A DNA stretch of 64,000 nt, taken from positions 1,398,242 to 1,462,241 of the forward strand of contig JAWNZC010000220.1 of assembly GCA_035771165.1 (NCBI GenBank), given 5' to 3'. Below the pieces are notes generated by a model. The model searched no databases. It was not told the DNA's origin and worked only from the letters and a program-made list of their open reading frames with translations. Position numbers and translations under genes: made by a program. Origin of the DNA: Paragorgia papillata (taxonomy: Eukaryota > Cnidaria > Anthozoa > Scleralcyonacea > Coralliidae). Numbering within the stretch: position 1 is the stretch's first letter; the number at the start of each line of letters is the position of its first letter. This document shows, one piece after another, positions 25,201-37,319 of the stretch.

Positions 25201-28200
25201 TAAAGGGGTTAGGCTTTACTTTTTGACCGATTTTGGTCACTTTTGAAACTTTTGAGTTAGGATCAAAAACGGTTAGATAAAGTTGTTTTAGACCTTTGTG
25301 AAAACGAGAAGGCTGTATTTTGGCTAAAAATATTTATTTTGATTTTTTGGAAAAAAATCCGGGAAAAAAAAGTAAAGTTTTTTTTTTACTTTTTGACCGA
25401 TTTTGGTCACTTTTGAAACTTTTGAGTTAGGATCAAAAACGGTTAGATAAAGTTGTTTTAGACCTCTTGTGAAAACGAGAAGGCTGTATTTTGGCTAAAA
25501 ATATTTATTTTGATTTTTTGGAAAAAAATCCGGGGAAAAAAAGTAAAGGGGTTAGCCTTTACTTTTTGACCGATTTTGGTCACTTTTGAAACTTTAGAGT
25601 TAGGATCAAAAACGGTTAGATAAAGTCGTTTTAGACCTCTTGTGAAAACGAGAAGGCTGTATTTTGGCTAAAAATATTTATTTTGATTTTTTGGAAAAAA
25701 ATCCGGAAAAAAAAAGTAAAGGGGTTAGCCTTTACTTTTTGACCGATTTTGGTCACTTTTGAAACTTTTGAGTTAGGGTCAAAAACGGTTAGATAAAGTC
25801 GTTTTAGACCTCTTGTGAAAACGAGAAGGCTGTATTTTGGCTAAAAATATTTATTTTGATTTTTTGAAAAAAATCCGGGGGAAAAAAAGTAAAGGGGTTA
25901 GGCTTTACTTTTTGACCGATTTTGGTCACTTTTGAAACTTTTGAGTTAGGGTCAAAAACGGTTAGATAAAGTTGTTTTAGACCTCTTGTGAAAACGAGAA
26001 GGCTGTATTTTCGCTAAAAATATTTATTTTGATTTTTTGGAAAAAAATCCGGAAAAAAAAAAGTAAAGGGGTTAGCCTTTACTTTTTGACCGATTTTGGT
26101 CACTTTTGAAACTTTTGAGTTAGGGTCAAAAACGGTTAGATAAAGTTGTTTTAGACCTCTTGTGAAAACGAGAAGGCTCTATTTTGGCTAAAAATATTTA
26201 TTTTGATTTTTTTGGAAAAAATCCGGGAAAAAAAAGTAAAGGGGTTAGACTTTACTTTTTGACCGATTTTGGTCACTTTTGAAACTTTTGAGTTAGGGTC
26301 AAAAACGGTTAGATAAAGTTGTTTTAGACCTCTTGTGAAAACGAGAAGGCTGTATTTTGGCTAAAAATATTTATTTTGATTTTTTGAAAAAAATCCGTTA
26401 AAAAAAAAAGGAAAGGGGTTAGTTAGCCTTTACTTTTTGACCGATTTTGGTCACTTTTGAAACTTTTGAGTTAGGGTCAAAAACGGTTAGATAAAGTTGT
26501 TTTAGACCTCTTGTGAAAACGAGAAGGCTGTATTTTGGCTAAAAATATTTATTTTGATTTTTTTGGAAAAAAATCCGGAAAAAAAAAAGTAAAGGGGTTA
26601 GCCTTTACTTTTTGACCGATTTTGGTCACTTTTGAAACTTTTGAGTTAGGGTCAAAAACGGTTAGATAAAGCGTTTTAGACCTCTTGTGAAAGCGAGAAG
26701 GCTGTATTTTGGCTAAAAATATTTATTTTGATTTTTTGAAAAAAATCCGGAAAAAAAAAGTAAAGGGGTTAGGCTTTACTTTTTGACCGATTTTGGTCAC
26801 TTTTGAAACTTTTGAGTTAGGGTCAAAAACGGTTAGATAAAGTTGTTTTAGACCTCTTGTGAAAACGAGAAGGCTGTATTTTGGCTAAAAAATTTATTTT
26901 GATTTTTTGAAAAAAATCCGGGGAAAAAAAAAGTAAAGGGGTTAGGCTTTACTTTTTGACCGATTTTGGTCACTTTTGAAACTTTTGAGTTAGGGTCAAA
27001 AACGGTTAGATAAAGTTGTTTTAGACCTCTTGTGAAAACGAGAAGGCTGTATTTTGGCTAAAAATATTTATTTTCATTTTTTTGGAAAAAAATCCGGAAA
27101 AAAAAAGTAAAGGGGTTAGGCTTTACTTTTTGACCGATTTTGGTCACTTTTGAAACTTTTGAGTTAGGGTCAAAAACGGTTAGATAAAGTTGTTTTAGAC
27201 CTCTTGTGAAAACGAGAAGGCTGTATTTTGGCTAAAAATATTTATTTTGATTTTTTGGGAAAAAATCCGGAAAAAAAAAGTAAAGGGGTTAGGCTTTACT
27301 TTTTGACCGATTTTGGTCACTTTTGAAACTTTTGAGTTAGGGTCAAAAACGGTTAGATAAAGTTGTTTTAGACCTCTTGTGAAAACGAGAAGGCTGTATT
27401 TTGGCTAAAAATATTTATTTTGATTTTTTGGAAAAAAATCCGGAAAAAAAAAGTAAAGGGGTTAGCCTTTACTTTTTGACCGATTTTGGTCACTTTTGAA
27501 ACTTTTGAGTTAGGGTCAAAAACGGTTAGATAAAGTCGTTTTAGACCTCTTGTGAAAACGAGAAGGCTGTATTTTGGCTAAAAATATTTATTTTGATTTT
27601 TTGAAAAAAATCCGGGGGAAAAAAAGTAAAGGGGTTAGGCTTTACTTTTTGACCGATTTTGGTCACTTTTGAAACTTTTGAGTTAGGGTCAAAAACGGTT
27701 AGATAAAGTTGTTTTAGACCTCTTGTGAAAACGAGAAGGCTGTATTTTCGCTAAAAATATTTATTTTGATTTTTTGGAAAAAAATCCGGAAAAAAAAAGT
27801 AAAGGGGTTAGCCTTTACTTTTTGACCGATTTTGGTCACTTTTGAAACTTTTGAGTTAGGGTCAAAAACGGTTAGATAAAGTTGTTTTAGACCTCTTGTG
27901 AAAACGAGAAGGCTCTATTTTGGCTAAAAATATTTATTTTGATTTTTTTTGGAAAAAAATCCGGGAAAAAAAAGTAAAGGGGTTAGACTTTACTTTTTGA
28001 CCGATTTTGGTCACTTTTGAAACTTTTGAGTTAGGGTCAAAAACGGTTAGATAAAGTTGTTTTAGACCTCTTGTGAAAACGAGAAGGCTGTATTTTGGCT
28101 AAAAATATTTATTTTGATTTTTTGAAAAAAAATCGTTAAAAAAAAAAGGAAAGGGGTTAGTTAGCCTTTACTTTTTGACCGATTTTGGTCACTTTTGAAA

Positions 28201-29800
28201 CTTTTGAGTTAGGGTCAAAAACGGTTAGATAAAGTTGTTTTAGACCTCTTGTGAAAACGAGAAGGCTGTATTTTGGCTAAAAATATTTATTTTTGATTTT
28301 TTGGAAAAAAAATCCGTAAAAAAAAAGTAAAGGGGTTAGCCTTTACTTTTTGACCGATTTTGGTCACTTTTGAAACTTTTGAGTTAGGGTCAAAAACGGT
28401 TAGATAAAGCGTTTTAGACCTCTTGTGAAAGCGAGAAGGCTGTATTTTGGCTAAAAATATTTATTTTGATTTTTTGAAAAAAATCCGGAAAAAAAAAGTA
28501 AAGGGGTTAGGCTTTACTTTTTGACCGATTTTTGGTCACTTTTGAAACTTTTGAGTTAGGGATCAAAAACGGTTAGATAAAGTTGTTTTAGACCTCTTGT
28601 GAAAACGAGAAGGCTGTATTTTGGCTAAAAATATTTATTTTGATTTTTTGGAAAAAAATCCGGGAAAAAAAAGTAAAGTTTTTTTTTTACTTTTTGACCG
28701 ATTTTGGTCACTTTTGAAACTTTTGAGTTAGGATCAAAAACGGTTAGATAAAGTTGTTTTAGACCTCTTGTGAAAACGAGAAGGCTGTATTTTGGCTAAA
28801 AATATTTATTTTGATTTTTTGGAAAAAAATCCGGAAAAAAAAAGTAAAGGGGTTAGCCTTTACTTTTTGACCGATTTTGGTCACTTTTGAAACTTTTGAG
28901 TTAGGGTCAAAAACGGTTAGATAAAGCGTTTTAGACCTCTTGTGAAAGCGAGAAGGCTGTATTTTGGCTAAAAATATTTATTTTGATTTTTTGAAAAAAA
29001 TCCGGAAAAAAAAAGTAAAGGGGTTAGGCTTTACTTTTTGACCGATTTTGGTCACTTTTGAAACTTTTGAGTTAGGATCAAAAACGGTTAGATAAAGTTG
29101 TTTTAGACCTCTTGTGAAAACGAGAAGGCTGTATTTTGGCTAAAAATATTTATTTTGATTTTTTGGAAAAAAATCCGGGAAAAAAAAGTAAAGTTTTTTT
29201 TTTACTTTTTGACCGATTTTGGTCACTTTTGAAACTTTTGAGTTAGGATCAAAAACGGTTAGATAAAGTTGTTTTAGACCTCTTGTGAAAACGAGAAGGC
29301 TGTATTTTGGCTAAAAATATTTATTTTGATTTTTTGGAAAAAAATCCGGGAAAAAAAAGTAAAGGGGTTAGCCTTTACTTTTTGACCGATTTTGGTCACT
29401 TTTTGAAACTTTAGAGTTAGGATCAAAAACGGTTAGATAAAGTCGTTTTAGACCTCTTGTGAAAACGAGAAGGCTGTATTTTGGCTAAAAATATTTATTT
29501 TGATTTTTTGAAAAAAATCCGGGGGAAAAAAAAAGTAAAGGGTGTTAGGCTTTACTTTTTGACCGATTTTGGTCACTTTTGAAACTTTTGAGTTAGGGTC
29601 AAAAACGGTTAGATAAAGTTGTTTTAGACCTCTTGTGAAAACGAGAAGGCTGTATTTTGGCTAAAAATATTTATTTTGATTTTTTGGGAAAAAATCCGGG
29701 AAAAAAAAGTAAAGGGGTTAGGCTTTACTTTTTGACCGATTTTGGTCACTTTTGAAACTTTTGAGTTAGGGTCAAAAACGGTTAGATAAAGTCGTTTTAG
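22211..29800. repeat. Satellite B2 higher-order repeat, ~3.8-kb unit
   Basis: Three rare variants form an ordered triplet: ATTTTCGCTAAAAAT, GGCTCTATTTTGG and CCGTTAAAAAAAAAAGG. The triplet begins at 22211, 23933, 26007 and 27746. T-tract variants follow the second and fourth triplets at 24863/25378 and 28679/29194, with the same 515-bp spacing and the same ~540-bp offset. The pattern therefore repeats at about 3.80-3.81 kb (22 monomers), each unit containing two sub-blocks of about 1.7-2.1 kb. A monomer deleted for GGCTAAAAATATTTA appears near 22560 only in the first unit. Confidence 0.75.
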
Positions 29801-32800
29801 ACCTCTTGTGAAAACGAGAAGGCTGTATTTTGGCTAAAAATATTTATTTTGATTTTTTTGAAAAAATCCGGGAAAAAAAAGTAAAGGGGTTAGGCTTTAC
29901 TTTTTGACCGATTTTGGTCACTTTTGAAACTTTTGAGTTAGGGTCAAAAACGGTTAGATAAAGTTGTTTTAGACCTCTTGTGAAAACGAGAAGGCTGTAT
30001 TTTGATTTTTTGAAAAAAATCCGGTAAAAAAAAAAGTAAAGGGGTTAGGCTTTACTTTTTGACCGATTTTGGTCACTTTTGAAACTTTTGAGTTAGGGTC
30101 AAAAACGGTTAGATAAAGTTGTTTTAGACCTCTTGTGAAAACGAGAAGGCTGTATTTTGGCTAAAAATATTTATTTTCATTTTTTTGGAAAAAAATCCGG
30201 AAAAAAAAAGTAAAGGGGTTAGGCTTTACTTTTTGACCGATTTTGGTCACTTTTGAAACTTTTGAGTTAGGGTCAAAAACGGTTAGATAAAGTTGTTTTA
30301 GACCTCTTGTGAAAACGAGAAGGCTGTATTTTGGCTAAAAATATTTATTTTGATTTTTTTGGGAAAAAAATCCGGAAAAAAAAAAGTAAAGGGGTTAGGC
30401 TTTACTTTTTGACCGATTTTGGTCACTTTTGAAACTTTTGAGTTAGGGTCAAAAACGGTTAGATAAAGTTGTTTTAGACCTCTTGTGAAAACGAGAAGGC
30501 TGTATTTTGGCTAAAAATATTTATTTTGATTTTTTGAAAAAAAACCGGAAAAAAAAAGTAAAGGGGTTTAGGCTTTACTTTTTGACCGATTTTGGTCACT
30601 TTTGAAACTTTTGAGTTAGGGTCAAAAACGGTTAGATAAAGTTGTTTTAGACCTCTTGTGAAAACGAGAAGGCTGTATTTTGGCTAAAAATATTTATTTT
30701 GATTTTTTGGGAAAAAATCCGGAAAAAAAAAGTAAAGGGGTTAGGCTTTACTTTTTGACCGATTTTGGTCACTTTTGAAACTTTTGAGTTAGGGTCAAAA
30801 ACGGTTAGATAAAGTTGTTTTAGACCTCTTGTGAAAACGAGAAGGCTGTATTTTGGCTAAAAATATTTATTTTGATTTTTTGGAAAAAAATCCGGGAAAA
30901 AAAAAGTAAAGGGGTTAGGCTTTACTTTTTGACCGATTTTGGTCACTTTTGAAACTTTTGAGTTAGGGTCAAAAACGGTTAGATAAAGTTGTTTTAGACC
31001 TCTTGTGAAAACGAGAAGGCTGTATTTTGGCTAAAAATATTTATTTTGATTTTTTTGAAAAAAATCCGGGGGAAAAAAGTAAAGGGGTTAGGCTTTACTT
31101 TTTGACCGATTTTGGTCACTTTTGAAACTTTTGAGTTAGGGTCAAAAACGGTTAGATAAAGTCGTTTTAGACCTCTTGTGAAAACGAGAAGGCTGTATTT
31201 TGGCTAAAAATATTTATTTTGATTTTTTGAAAAAAATCCGGGAAAAAAAAAAGTAAAGGGGTTAGGCTTTACTTTTTGACCGATTTTGGTCACTTTTGAA
31301 ACTTTTGAGTTAGGGTCAAAAACGGTTAGATAAAGTTGTTTTAGACCTCTTGTGAAAACGAGAAGGCTGTATTTTGGCTAAAAATATTTATTTTAATTTT
31401 TTTGGAAAAAAATCCGGAAAAAAAAAGTAAAGGGGTTAGCCTTTACTTTTTGACCGATTTTGGTCACTTTTGAAACTTTTGAGTTAGGGTCAAAAACGGT
31501 TAGATAAAGTTGTTTTAGACCTCTTGTGAAAACGAGAAGGCTGTATTTTGGCTAAAAATATTTATTTTGATTTTTTGTAAAAAATCCGGAAAAAAAAAGT
31601 AAAGGGGTTAGGCTTTACTTTTTGACCGATTTTGGTCACTTTTGAAACTTTTGAGTTAGGGTCAAAAACGGTTAGATAAAGTCGTTTTAGACCTCTTGTG
31701 AAAACGAGAAGGCTGTATTTTGGCTAAAAATATTTATTTTGATTTTTTGAAAAAAATCCGGAAAAAAAAAAGTAAAGGGGTTAGCCTTTACTTTTTGACC
31801 GATTTTGGTCACTTTTGAAACTTTTGAGTTAGGGTCAAAAACGGTTAGATAAAGTCGTTTTAGACCTCTTGTGAAAACGAGAAGGCTGTATTTTGGCTAA
31901 AAATATTTATTTTGATTTTTTGAAAAAAAATCCGGGGGAAAAAAAGTAAAGGGGTTAGCCTTTACTTTTTGACCGATTTTGGTCACTTTTGAAACTTTTG
32001 AGTTAGGGTCAAAAACGGTTAGATAAAGTTGTTTTAGACCTCTTGTGAAAACGAGAAGGCTGTATTTTGGCTAAAAATATTTATTTTGATTTTTTGAGAA
32101 AAATCCGGAAAAAAAAAGTAAAGGGGTTAGCCTTTACTTTTTGACCGATTTTGGTCACTTTTGAAACTTTTGAGTTAGGGTCAAAAACGGTTAGATAAAG
32201 TTGTTTTAGACCTCTTGTGAAAACGAGAAGGCTGTATTTTGGCTAAAAATATTTATTTTAATTTTTTTGGAAAAAATCCGGGAAAAAAAATTAAAGGGGT
32301 TAGGCTTTACTTTTTGACCGATTTTGGTCACTTTTGAAACTTTTGAGTTAGGGTCAAAAACGGTTAGATAAAGTTGTTTTAGACCTCTTGTGAAAACGAG
32401 AAGGCTGTATTTTGATTTTTTGAAAAAAATCCGGTAGAAAAAAAAGTAAAGGGGTTAGTTAGCCTTTACTTTTTGACCGATTTTGGTCACTTTTGAAACT
32501 TTTGAGTTAGGGTCAAAAACGGTTAGATAAAGTTGTTTTAGACCTCTTGTGAAAACGAGAAGGCTGTATTTTGGCTAAAAATATTTATTTTGATTTTTTG
32601 GAAAAAAATCCGGAAAAAAAAAGTAAAGGGGTTAGCCTTTACTTTTTGACCGATTTTGGTCACTTTTGAAACTTTTGAGTTAGGGTCAAAAACGGTTAGA
32701 TAAAGCGTTTTAGACCTCTTGTGAAAGCGAGAAGGCTGTATTTTGGCTAAAAATATTTATTTTGATTTTTTGAAAAAAATCCGGAAAAAAAAAGTAAAGG

Positions 32801-34224
32801 GGTTAGGCTTTACTTTTTGACCGATTTTGGTCACTTTTGAAACTTTTGAGTTAGGGTCAAAAACGGTTAGATAAAGTCGTTTTAGACCTCTTGTGAAAAC
32901 GAGAAGGCTGTATTTTGGCTAAAAATATTTATTTTGATTTTTTGAAAAAAATCCGGGGAAAAAAAAGTAAAGGGGTTAGGCTTTACTTTTTGACCGATTT
33001 TGGTCACTTTTGAAACTTTTGAGTTAGGGTCAAAAACGGTTAGATAAAGTTGTTTTAGACCTCTTGTGAAAACGAGAAGGCTGTATTTTGGCTAAAAATA
33101 TTTATTTTGATTTTTTGAAAAAAATCCGGGGTAAAAAAAGTAAAGGGGTTAGTTAGCCTTTACTTTTTGACCGATTTTGGTCACTTTTGAAACTTTTGAG
33201 TTAGGGTCAAAAACGGTTAGATAAAGTTGTTTTAGACCTCTTGTGAAAACGAGAAGGCTGTATTTTGGCTAAAAATATTTATTTTGATTTTTTGGAAAAA
33301 AATCCGGAAAAAAAAAGTAAAGGGGTTAGCCTTTACTTTTTGACCGATTTTGGTCACTTTTGAAACTTTTGAGTTAGGGTCAAAAACGGTTAGATAAAGT
33401 CGTTTTAGACCTCTTGTGAAAGCGAGAAGGCTGTATTTTGGCTAAAAATATTTATTTTGATTTTTTGAAAAAAATCCGGGAAAAAAAAAGTAAAGGGGTT
33501 AGGCTTTACTTTTTGACCGATTTTGGTCACTTTTGAAACTTTTGAGTTAGGGTCAAAAACGGTTAGATAAAGTCGTTTTAGACCTCTTGTGAAAACGAGA
33601 AGGCTGTATTTTGGCTAAAAATATTTATTTTGATTTTTTGAAAAAAATCCGGGAAAAAAAAAGTAAAGGGGTTAGTTAGCCTTTACTTTTTGACCGATTT
33701 TGGTCACTTTTGAAACTTTTGAGTTAGGGTCAAAAACGGTTAGATAAAGTTGTTTTAGACCTCTTGTGAAAACGAGAAGGCTGTATTTTGGCTAAAAATA
33801 TTTATTTTGATTTTTTTGAAAAAAATCCGGAAAAAAAAAGTAAAGGGGTTAGCCTTTACTTTTTGACCGATTTTGGTCACTTTTGAAACTTTTGAGTTAG
33901 GATCAAAAACGGTTAGATAAAGTCGTTTTAGACCTCTTGTGAAAACGAGAAGGCTGTATTTTGGCTAAAAATATTTATTTTGATTTCTTGAAAAAAATCC
34001 GGAAAAAAAAAAGTAAAGGGGTTAGTTAGCCTTTACTTTTTGACCGATTTTGGTCACTTTTGAAACTTTTGAGATAGGATCAAAAACGGTTAGATAAAGT
34101 TGTTTTAGACCTCTTGTGAAAACGAGAAGGCTGTATTTTGGCTAAAAATATTTATTTTGATTTTTTTGAAAAAAATCCGGAAAAAAAAGTAAAGGGGTTA
34201 GCCTTTACTTTTTGACCGATTTTG

Positions 34225-34960
34225 GTCACTTTTCAAACTTTTGATTTAAGATAAAAAACAGTTAGATAAAGTCGTTTTAGACCTCTTGTGAAAGCGAGAA
34301 GGCTGTATTTTGGCTAAAAATATTTATTTTGATTTTTTGAAAAAAATCCGGAAAAAAAAAAGTAAACGGGTTAGGCTTTACTTTTTGACCGATTTTGGTC
34401 ACTTTTGAAACTTTTGAGTTACGGTCAAAAACGGTTAGATAAAGTTGTTTTAGACCTCTTGTGAAAACGAGAAGGCTGTATTTTGGCTAAAAATATTTAT
34501 TTTGATTTTTTGGGGAAAAATCCGGGAAAAAAAAGTAAAGGGTTTAGCCTTTACTTTTTGACCGATTTTGGTCACTTTTGAAACTTTTGAGTTAGGATCA
34601 AAAACGGTTAGATAAAGTCGTTTTAGACCTCTTGTGAAAACGAGAAGGCTGTATTTTGCCTAAAAATATTTATTTTGATTTTTTGAAAAAAATCCGGGGA
34701 AAAAACAGTAAAGGGGTTAGGCTTTACTTTTTGACCGATTTTGGTCACTTTTGAAACTTTTGAGATAGGATCAAAAACGGTTAGATAAAGTTGTTTTAGA
34801 CCTCTTGTGAAAACGAGAAGGCTGTATTTTGGCTAAAAATATTTATTTTGATTTTTTTGAAAAAAATCCGGAAAAAAAAGTAAAGGGGTTAGGCTTTACT
34901 TTTTGACCGATTTTGGTCACTTTTCAAACTTTTGATTTAAGATAAAAAACAGTTAGATAA
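34225..34960. repeat. Satellite B2 divergent pair near the right end
   Basis: Two monomers about 690 bp (four units) apart carry TTTTCAAACTTTTGATTTA and AGATAAAAAACAGTTAG in place of the usual TTTTGAAACTTTTGAGTTA and GGGTCAAAAACGG. Neighbouring monomers show GAGATAGGATC and other less common variants. Divergence rises modestly toward this end of the array. Confidence 0.7.
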
Positions 34961-36765
34961 AGTTGTTTTAGACCTCTTGTGAAAACGAGAAGGCTGTATT
35001 TTGGCTAAAAATATTTATTTTGATTTTTTGAAAAAAATCCGGGGAAAAAAAAGTAAAGGGGTTAGGCTTTACTTTTTGACCGATTTTGGTCACTTTTGAA
35101 ACTTTTGAGTTAGGGTCAAAAACGGTTAGATAAAGTTGTTTTAGACCTCTTGTGAAAACGAGAAGGCTCTATTTTGGCTAAAAATATTTATTTTCATTTT
35201 TTTGGAAAAAATCCGGAAAAAAAAAGTAAAGGGGTTAGGCTTTACTTTTTGACCGATTTTGGTCACTTTTGAAACTTTTGAGTTAGGGTCAAAAACGGTT
35301 AGATAAAGTTGTTTTAGACCTCTTGTGAAAACGAGAAGGCTGTATTTTGGCTAAAAATATTTATTTTGATTTTTTGGGAAAAAATCCGGAAAAAAAAAGT
35401 AAAGGGGTTAGGCTTTACTTTTTGACCGATTTTGGTCACTTTTGAAACTTTTGAGTTAGGGTCAAAAACGGTTAGATAAAGTTGTTTTAGACCTCTTGTG
35501 AAAACGAGAAGGCTGTATTTTGGCTAAAAATATTTATTTTGATTTTTTTGGAAAAAATCCGGAAAAAAAAAGTAAAGGGGTTAGGCTTTACTTTTTGACC
35601 GATTTTGGTCACTTTTGAAACTTTTGAGTTAGGGTCAAAAACGGTTAGATAAAGTTGTTTTAGACCTCTTGTGAAAACGAGAAGGCTGTATTTTGGCTAA
35701 AAATATTTATTTTGATTTTTTGGAAAAAATCCGGAAAAAAAAGTAAAGGGGTTAGGCTTTACTTTTTGACCGATTTTGGTCACTTTTGAAACTTTTGAGT
35801 TAGGGTCAAAAACGGTTAGATAAAGTTGTTTTAGACCTCTTGTGAAAACGAGAAGGCTGTATTTTGGCTAAAAATATTTATTTTGATTTTTTGGGAAAAA
35901 ATCCGGAAAAAAAAAGTAAAGGGGTTAGGCTTTACTTTTTGACCGATTTTGGTCACTTTTGAAACTTTTGAGTTAGGATCAAAAACGGTTAGATAAAGTC
36001 GTTTTAGACCTCTTGTGAAAACGAGAAGGCTGTATTTTGGCTAAAAATATTTATTTTGATTTTTTTGAAAAAAATCCGGGAAAAAAAAGTAAAGGGGTTA
36101 GGCTTTACTTTTTGACCGATTTTGGTCACTTTTGAAACTTTTGAGTTAGGGTCAAAAACGGTTAGATAAAGTTGTTTTAGACCTCTTGTGAAAACGAGAA
36201 GGCTCTATTTTGGCTAAAAATATTTATTTTCATTTTTTTGAAAAAAATCCGGAAAAAAAAGTAAAGGGGTTAGGCTTTACTTTTTGACCGATTTTGGTCA
36301 CTTTTGAAACTTTTGAGTTAGGGTCAAAAACGGTTAGATAAAGTTGTTTTAGACCTCTTGTGAAAACGAGAAGGCTGTATTTTGGCTAAAAATATTTATT
36401 TTGATTTTTTGGAAAAAAATCCGGAAAAAAAAAGTAAAGGGGTTAGGCTTTACTTTTTGACCGATTTTGGTCACTTTTGAAACTTTTGAGTTAGGGTCAA
36501 AAACGGTTAGATAAAGTTGTTTTAGACCTCTTGTGAAAACGAGAAGGCTGTATTTTGGCTAAAAATATTTATTTTGATTTTTTTGAAAAAAATCCGGAAA
36601 AAAAAAAGTAAAGGGGTTAGCCTTTACTTTTTGACCGATTTTGGTCACTTTTGAAACTTTTGAGTTAGGGTCAAAAACGGTTAGATAAAGTCGTTTTAGA
36701 CCTCTTGTGAAAACGAGAAGGCTGTATTTTGGCTAAAAATATTTATTTTGATTTTTTGAAAAAAA

Positions 36766-36851
36766 TCCGGAAAAATACAGCTTTCTCTTTCCGGAACATT
36801 GGTGTAAAACGGCTTAATTTGACCTCTTTGACCACAATTCAAACGTTCGAA
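36766..36851. repeat. B/C junction: inverted repeat and opposite-strand B-like remnant
   Basis: The last B2 monomer ends at ATCCGGAAAAA. TCCGGAAA (36766-36773) and TTTCCGGA (36788-36795) form an 8-bp inverted repeat. From there the text aligns to the reverse complement of satellite B: TACAGCTTTCTC (B1 reverse: TACAGCTTTCTCC), GGTGTAAAACGGC (B reverse: GGTCTAAAACAAC), then TTTGACC, CAATTCAAACGTTCG and ATGGCCAAAATCGG. The alignment is by eye and gapped. The repeat polarity flips here and satellite C begins in the flipped orientation. Confidence 0.7.
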
Positions 36852-36859
36852 AAATGGCC

Positions 36860-36909
36860 AAAATCGGTCAAAAAGTAAAGGCTAACCCCTTTACTTTTTG
36901 ACCGATTTT
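36860..36909. repeat. Satellite C inverted repeat (first copy; one per monomer)
   Basis: The left arm starts AAAATCGGTC and ends GTAAAGG. The right arm is its exact reverse complement, starting CCTTTAC. The spacer is CTAACC. The same structure occurs in almost every C monomer, sometimes broken by one change such as TTTCACCGATTTT (38069, 38269) or CCGCTTTAC (41551, 43111). It could extrude as a cruciform or form a strong hairpin in RNA. Confidence 0.9.
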
Positions 36910-37319
36910 GACCCATAAAAAGTTAAAAAGTAAAGTAGTTTATCTCATTAAAAATTGAATGGATTGTTCTACTTTTTTCAGTGGTTATTCCATAGTTGGT
37001 GTGCTATACAATGAACTAAAATATTTAGCCTTACTTCCAAAGTTGAAAAATGGCCAAAATCGGTCAAAAAGTAAATTAAGGCTGACCCCTTTACTTTTTG
37101 ACCGATTTTGACCCATAAAAAGTAAAAAAGTAAAGTGGTTTATCTCATTAAAAATTGAATGGATTCTTCTACTTTTTTCAGTGGTTATTCCATAGTTGGT
37201 GTGCTATACAATGAACTAAAATATTTAGCCTTACTTCCAAAGTTGAAAAATGGCCAAAATCGGTCAAAAAGTAAAGGCTAACCCCTTTACTTTTTGACCG
37301 ATTTTGACCCATAAAAAGT

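Larger units (their letters stand above)
16621..36773. repeat. Satellite B2 core array, ~173-bp monomer, about 116 copies
   Basis: Highly uniform tandem array; landmarks at 16773, 16946, 17119, 17292 and 17465 are each 173 bp apart. In order, each monomer holds AGACCTCTTGTGAAAACGAG, GGCTGTATTTTGGC, TAAAAATATTTATTTTGA, an A/T foldback (GATTTTTT...AAAAAATC), CCGG plus an A tract, GTAAAGGGGTTAGCCTTTAC, TTTTTGACCGATTTTGGTCA, CTTTTGAAACTTTTGAGTTA and GGGTCAAAAACGG. Three short inverted repeats per monomer can be seen: GATTTTTT/AAAAAATC, GTAAAGG/CCTTTAC around GGTTAG, and TGACC/GGTCA around GATTTT. Most variation is in the length of the A tract and in GGTTAGCC versus GGTTAGGC. Extra GTTA insertions (GGGGTTAGTTAG) recur. 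No gene or transposon interrupts it. The TTAGGG within GAGTTAGGGTC is single per monomer and not telomeric. Confidence 0.97.

Noticed and set aside
16621..36773. TTAGGG-type telomeric repeat in satellite B
   Set aside because: GTTAGGGTC occurs once per 173-bp monomer, never in tandem, so there is no telomere or interstitial telomeric array.
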